Below are positions 60,873 to 64,000 of a DNA stretch of 64,000 bases, piece after piece (the first letter of the stretch is position 1; each line of letters begins with the position of its first letter). A model generated the notes under the pieces. It did not search any database. It was not told where the DNA came from and saw only the letters and a list, made by a program, of their open reading frames with translations. A program made the translations under genes and the position numbers. Origin of the DNA: Planctomycetaceae bacterium (GTDB lineage Bacteria > Planctomycetota > Planctomycetia > Pirellulales > Pirellulaceae); NCBI GenBank assembly GCA_002726245.1, contig PBSM01000024.1, positions 1 to 64,000 on the forward strand, given 5' to 3'.

Positions 60873-62099
60873 TTACTTACCGACACAGTACAACACGCGC
60901 TGCGAGCGAATTAGCAACTCACCTTGACTGGGAGTCACACAGGCTCGAAAGGTTTCCTCATCTGCGATGTCGAGCTGGTTCTTCGCGACGACTTCCAGAT
61001 TCTCACCGGGCCGCAGCACAAACACGTCGCCGCTTTCATTGGGGATATACGCCAATCCATTCGCCGCGATCGGTGAAGCGGAGAACTTTCCTTCGAGCCG
61101 TGTCTTGCCGAGTTCCTTGCCGGTTGCGGCATCGTAGGAAGTGGCAACACCCGGGCGGTGGCTGACGACGACGAGATATTGGCCGATGACGACTGGCGAC
61201 GGCAGATCACGCCCGCCTTTGCGAGCCGTCTGCCACACCTGGCCGGCTTCATCGATCGTACCCGTGCCGCCGGGTTTCATTGCGAGCATGTTGCCAGAAC
61301 GCCCACCGACAGCGATAAGGATGTCCTTGAACTTGGTCACCGTCGGTGTACCACGACCTTGATGACCGCCAGCGAACCACAGTTCCTCACCGGTTTTTGC
61401 TTCGTAGGAATTCACGCCCTGATCGCCGTTGATAACGACTTCCGTGCGCTGCGGGGTCTCGACCAACAACGGTGACGACCATCCACGATGCTTCTCGCGA
61501 GGAGTCTCCCAAACGGTCTTGCCCGTCTGTTTGTCGAGCCCGACGATCGAGGCCTTATCTTCCGCGTCGCAGTTCTGGATCACCAGGTCTTCGTAAATGA
61601 TCGGCGACGACGCGGTTCCCCAGGGCCCTTCGAATTTGCCTAGGTCGCGTGACCAGAGCTTCTCGCCATCGAAGTCGTAGCAGTGAATGCCTCCGCGCCC
61701 GAAGAACGCGACGACGTGTTTGCCATCGGTCGCGCAAGTCGCCGATGCGTATTGATTCATTCCATTCGTCTTCTCCGGCTCGCCGGTCCACGCGACATCG
61801 TGCCACAGAAGCTTGCCGGACTCGCGATCGAGACACATCACGACTCGATTTCGTCCACCCTCGGTCGCTGCTGTCAAGAAGATCTGGTCGCCCCAGACGA
61901 CAGGCGACGATTGGCCTTGGCCAATCAACTCGGTCTTCCAGCGAACATTGGAGTTATCCCATTGCACGGGAAGATCGGTTGCGGAACTGACACCAGTTCC
62001 CGCCGGCCCGCGCCAACGCGGCCAGTTCGATTCGGCATGCGAGACGGAGAGGAGTAGTAGGGATGCGCCGAGTGTGAGAAATCGGTGGAGTGAGCACAT
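60873..62099 (-). CDS. Exported PQQ-binding-like beta-propeller protein
   Basis: 408 residues. ATG at 62099; signal peptide of about 22 residues (F-L-T-L-G-A-S-L-L-L-L-S-V-S-H-A). Begins N-W-P-R-W-R-G-P-A-G-T-G, the typical opening of planctomycete PQQ-like propeller proteins. Propeller blades recur as W-x-T-E-L-I-G-Q-G-Q-S-S-P-V-V-W-G-D, L-D-R-E-S-G-K-L-L-W, G-L-D-K-Q-T-G-K-T-V-W, S-Y-E-A-K-T-G-E-E-L-W-F and S-Y-D-A-A-T-G-K-E-L-G. No Trp-docking or catalytic residues of quinoprotein dehydrogenases were noted, so it is likely a binding or scaffolding propeller. Confidence 0.85.
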   Translation of the reverse strand: MCSLHRFLTLGASLLLLSVSHAESNWPRWRGPAGTGVSSATDLPVQWDNSNVRWKTELIGQGQSSPVVWGDQIFLTAATEGGRNRVVMCLDRESGKLLWHDVAWTGEPEKTNGMNQYASATCATDGKHVVAFFGRGGIHCYDFDGEKLWSRDLGKFEGPWGTASSPIIYEDLVIQNCDAEDKASIVGLDKQTGKTVWETPREKHRGWSSPLLVETPQRTEVVINGDQGVNSYEAKTGEELWFAGGHQGRGTPTVTKFKDILIAVGGRSGNMLAMKPGGTGTIDEAGQVWQTARKGGRDLPSPVVIGQYLVVVSHRPGVATSYDAATGKELGKTRLEGKFSASPIAANGLAYIPNESGDVFVLRPGENLEVVAKNQLDIADEETFRACVTPSQGELLIRSQRVLYCVGK

Positions 62100-62131
62100 G
62101 GGAGGCTTTCAGTAGTCGGAGTGCGGGACTT

Positions 62132-62196
62132 CGTTTAACCGCAAGCCGGAGGCGTGCGCTTTGGGAGAGCGCACGCCTCCGGCTTGCGGTTAAACG
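62132..62196. repeat. 29-bp perfect hairpin of the ttaaccgcragccggaggcg family, copy 2
   Basis: cgtttaaccgcaagccggag and nine further bases pair perfectly with the block ending ggcttgcggttaaacg at 62196 around a 7-nt loop. It lies between the stop of the upstream hydrolase (62211) and the start of the propeller gene (62099). A diverged copy is at 43407. Confidence 0.85.
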
Positions 62197-62210
62197 AAGA
62201 GTGGTCTGTG

Positions 62211-64000
62211 TTATGGATTGTCCGAGGCGGCGAAGCGCTCGGCTGACCGTTGTTCTTGTTGCTTCATAATGCGAGGGACATCTTCTTCAAGCAAGTACCC
62301 GTCGGCCGCAAGTTGCTGACAATATCGCTTCAGGTCGGCGAGGTACTTCTCTTGCGAGCCGTAACGCTCCTCTAAGGATAATCGGGGATCACCGCTCGCG
62401 TCACGGTCAGCCTTCGTCGCCGGAAATGGAATGTAGGAACCGTTGAGTCCGACGAGTTCGTTTTCCGGGCCCGCGTCGGCTCTTCGCAAACTCCATCCGG
62501 TAAACGTGGCCAGCGGAACAGCAACTTCCGGCGGTAGCAGACAACCAAGGTCGTTCCCATCCTTGCCGCTACCAGGAACCAGCGCCGCGTAACGCCCCGA
62601 CAGACGAGGTGGCTGAAGATCGATGATGCCTTCTGCGTGCCAACGCTTGCCGAAATCCAATAAGTTCGGCTCATTCATTACTTCGGGATAGCGAATGCCT
62701 GGAATCGCGGGAAAGCGAGTGGAACTCCGCGTGAAGTATCGAAGCGTGCCGTCGCGCAGCATTGGGTAGACACTCGCTGGTGGAGGCGTGTTATCGCGAC
62801 ACCACCTGTCCAATGCCGAAAGAAGGGATCGCAAGAACGGTTTGTAATCGCCAGGATTTGCGAGGGTCTGGCCTTTGCCTTGGCTCGGCGGAAAACTGGC
62901 GGGACCATGCTGAGTACCGCCGAAGGCATAAACGCGCACGTTGTCCGGCAGCTCCGCGTCTTTGCGACCTAAAGTGTCGGTATGGACCAGCGAACCGCTG
63001 CGCGTCCAATACTCGGTCGATGACTGCGTGTGCATGATCTTCGGTGCGGTCAGCGATTCCGTTGCCCGCCGCAAAATGCCATCGTGCCGCTTACTGAGAG
63101 AATCCGTTTGCATTTCATACGCGAATGGGAAGCGATCTGTGCCGAAATCCCAGAGCTCATGCTGCGTGGCGTATGCGGTCGGCTGGGCGAAGCGATGGTT
63201 GAACGAGCCCAGCCCGCCTCCGGCCACGTGCGGGATGAGGCCGTCGAATACGGGACGTCCCTTGGTGTCGGCATTGAATCCCGAGTAAAGGTATTCGCGC
63301 AGAAACCTCCCGCTTTGCGAGACGCCAAATCCGTGAGCTCGCTTAATCACCGGCTGGTCACCCAACAGTAACGGATTCTTGTCCCCTTCACCTTGCTTGA
63401 AGGCGGCGATCAGGTCCCGCACCGAGGCGAAGCAAACGCCATGCACAAGCGGATCTTGTGCTTCGTAGATCACTTCATACAAATAGCCGGGGCGAAAGCC
63501 ACCACGAAGTTCTAACTCGACTTTCGGCAACTGTCCCGGCTCCGCGTTCTCCACTTCATCGAGATGCAAGCGAAACTGATTGTGGGGGATCGGGACTCGC
63601 TTATCGAGCGGTGTCAGCCGCCAAGTTAGCGTCGCGCCCGCGAAGCCTCGTGCCGTGGGACGATAGGCACCGTGATTCGATTTGTTGACGGGAAGCCGAT
63701 CCGTTTCCTTGTCCGGGCAAAGCTCGTAACGCACGAGGCCGGTAATCGGCTCTTTGTCGTTCGTTGCAACAGGGGCGAACAACTGCAGTCGATTCCCGCC
63801 AGGAAGCAATTCGCCATCCCAACCGCTCCACACGATCGTATAGCCCTTTCGCAACAGATATCCGTTGCCCGCATCATTAGGAGCGTTCCCGCCCGGGGCA
63901 TCGTTGAAGAATCGCAACGCCAACTTGTTGCCACGGTTGTTGACGTCGTACAGGAGTGCCTGATTCCCTTTCGCAAGCTTCATCGGCGCGAGGATATAGA
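62211..64000 (-). CDS. Alpha/beta hydrolase domain-containing protein, 5' end outside window
   Basis: Partial: 590 codons from an internal ATG at 63983, but the frame is open to the window end (Y-I-L-A-P before it), so the true start is beyond 64000. The sequence has the pattern of the long alpha/beta-hydrolase-domain family: Y-D-V-N-N-R-G-N-K-L-A-L-R-F-F-N, Y-T-I-V-W-S-G-W, F-G-V-S-Q-S-G-R-F-L-R-E-Y (nucleophile elbow) and F-G-G-T-Q-H-G-P (likely catalytic His). Function unproven; probably a secreted esterase or lactonase. Confidence 0.8.
   Translation of the reverse strand, partial: YILAPMKLAKGNQALLYDVNNRGNKLALRFFNDAPGGNAPNDAGNGYLLRKGYTIVWSGWDGELLPGGNRLQLFAPVATNDKEPITGLVRYELCPDKETDRLPVNKSNHGAYRPTARGFAGATLTWRLTPLDKRVPIPHNQFRLHLDEVENAEPGQLPKVELELRGGFRPGYLYEVIYEAQDPLVHGVCFASVRDLIAAFKQGEGDKNPLLLGDQPVIKRAHGFGVSQSGRFLREYLYSGFNADTKGRPVFDGLIPHVAGGGLGSFNHRFAQPTAYATQHELWDFGTDRFPFAYEMQTDSLSKRHDGILRRATESLTAPKIMHTQSSTEYWTRSGSLVHTDTLGRKDAELPDNVRVYAFGGTQHGPASFPPSQGKGQTLANPGDYKPFLRSLLSALDRWCRDNTPPPASVYPMLRDGTLRYFTRSSTRFPAIPGIRYPEVMNEPNLLDFGKRWHAEGIIDLQPPRLSGRYAALVPGSGKDGNDLGCLLPPEVAVPLATFTGWSLRRADAGPENELVGLNGSYIPFPATKADRDASGDPRLSLEERYGSQEKYLADLKRYCQQLAADGYLLEEDVPRIMKQQEQRSAERFAASDNP

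Noticed and set aside
60873-62099. Quinoprotein alcohol dehydrogenase
   Set aside because: The propeller is there, but the length (408) and the lack of catalytic Asp and Cys-Cys motifs argue against a PQQ dehydrogenase.

Overview
The window looks like chromosomal DNA of a planctomycete, probably Pirellulales-like. This is inferred from gene content, not from a marker gene. The signs are a pilMNOPQ-type cluster of very large, low-complexity-rich proteins, two CsrA paralogs with an R-G-E-L end motif, a PQQ-like propeller protein, a PAS-GAF-REC protein, DUF4058 and GxxExxY genes, TTG/GTG starts, and many short palindromic repeats between genes. I saw no rRNA, tRNA, CRISPR array, transposase or prophage.

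Layout. 1-3540 is decaying accessory DNA: a palindromic repeat, an FHA-GAF-class III cyclase gene broken by two frameshifts, an intact class II-type cyclic-nucleotide phosphodiesterase just upstream of it, and a frameshifted GxxExxY gene between direct repeats. 3560-14603 holds DUF423 and then, read right to left, a PilM-PilN fusion, a PilO-position protein, a PilP-position protein and a secretin, with a good promoter in front and a terminator behind. 14915-25863 carries a GH38-like protein, a membrane-anchored metallophosphoesterase, a PAS-GAF-REC protein, a TsaC-(arginine/tyrosine) phosphatase fusion with rpiB, a GlsB-type membrane protein, a cytochrome c and a SPOR-like exported protein. 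26068-27987 is selB.

28118-30216 is a translationally coupled ATP-grasp ligase and zinc metallopeptidase pair on the minus strand. 30452-37383 is the most interesting stretch: a squalene-hopene-cyclase-like protein, a DUF116-polyprenyl synthase fusion, a UbiC-like chorismate lyase and a flavin halogenase-like oxidoreductase, all on the plus strand and separated by repeats. Together they could build, cyclise and oxidise a polyprenyl chain joined to a chorismate-derived ring.

37645-39685 is a graveyard of a SWIM/SNF2-type gene. It is followed by a TAXI-TRAP transporter (fused permease with an extra beta-type domain, plus a lipoprotein binding protein), a DUF3311-SSS symporter pair, a CehA/McbA hydrolase, a long CsrA, a lipoprotein lipase, a DegT aminotransferase, surE and a second csrA. 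53170-57185 has a TPR protein, an AmpG-like MFS transporter, an M20D amidohydrolase and a PNPOx-like protein. 57298-60687 (minus) holds a LeuA/homocitrate/(Re)-citrate-synthase-family enzyme, an acyl carrier protein, a GlmU-like protein and a nagB remnant. A PQQ-like propeller protein and a partial alpha/beta hydrolase close the window.

A recurring theme is small palindromic elements of at least five families set exactly between gene ends. Some supply stop codons and some sit where a terminator would be expected.
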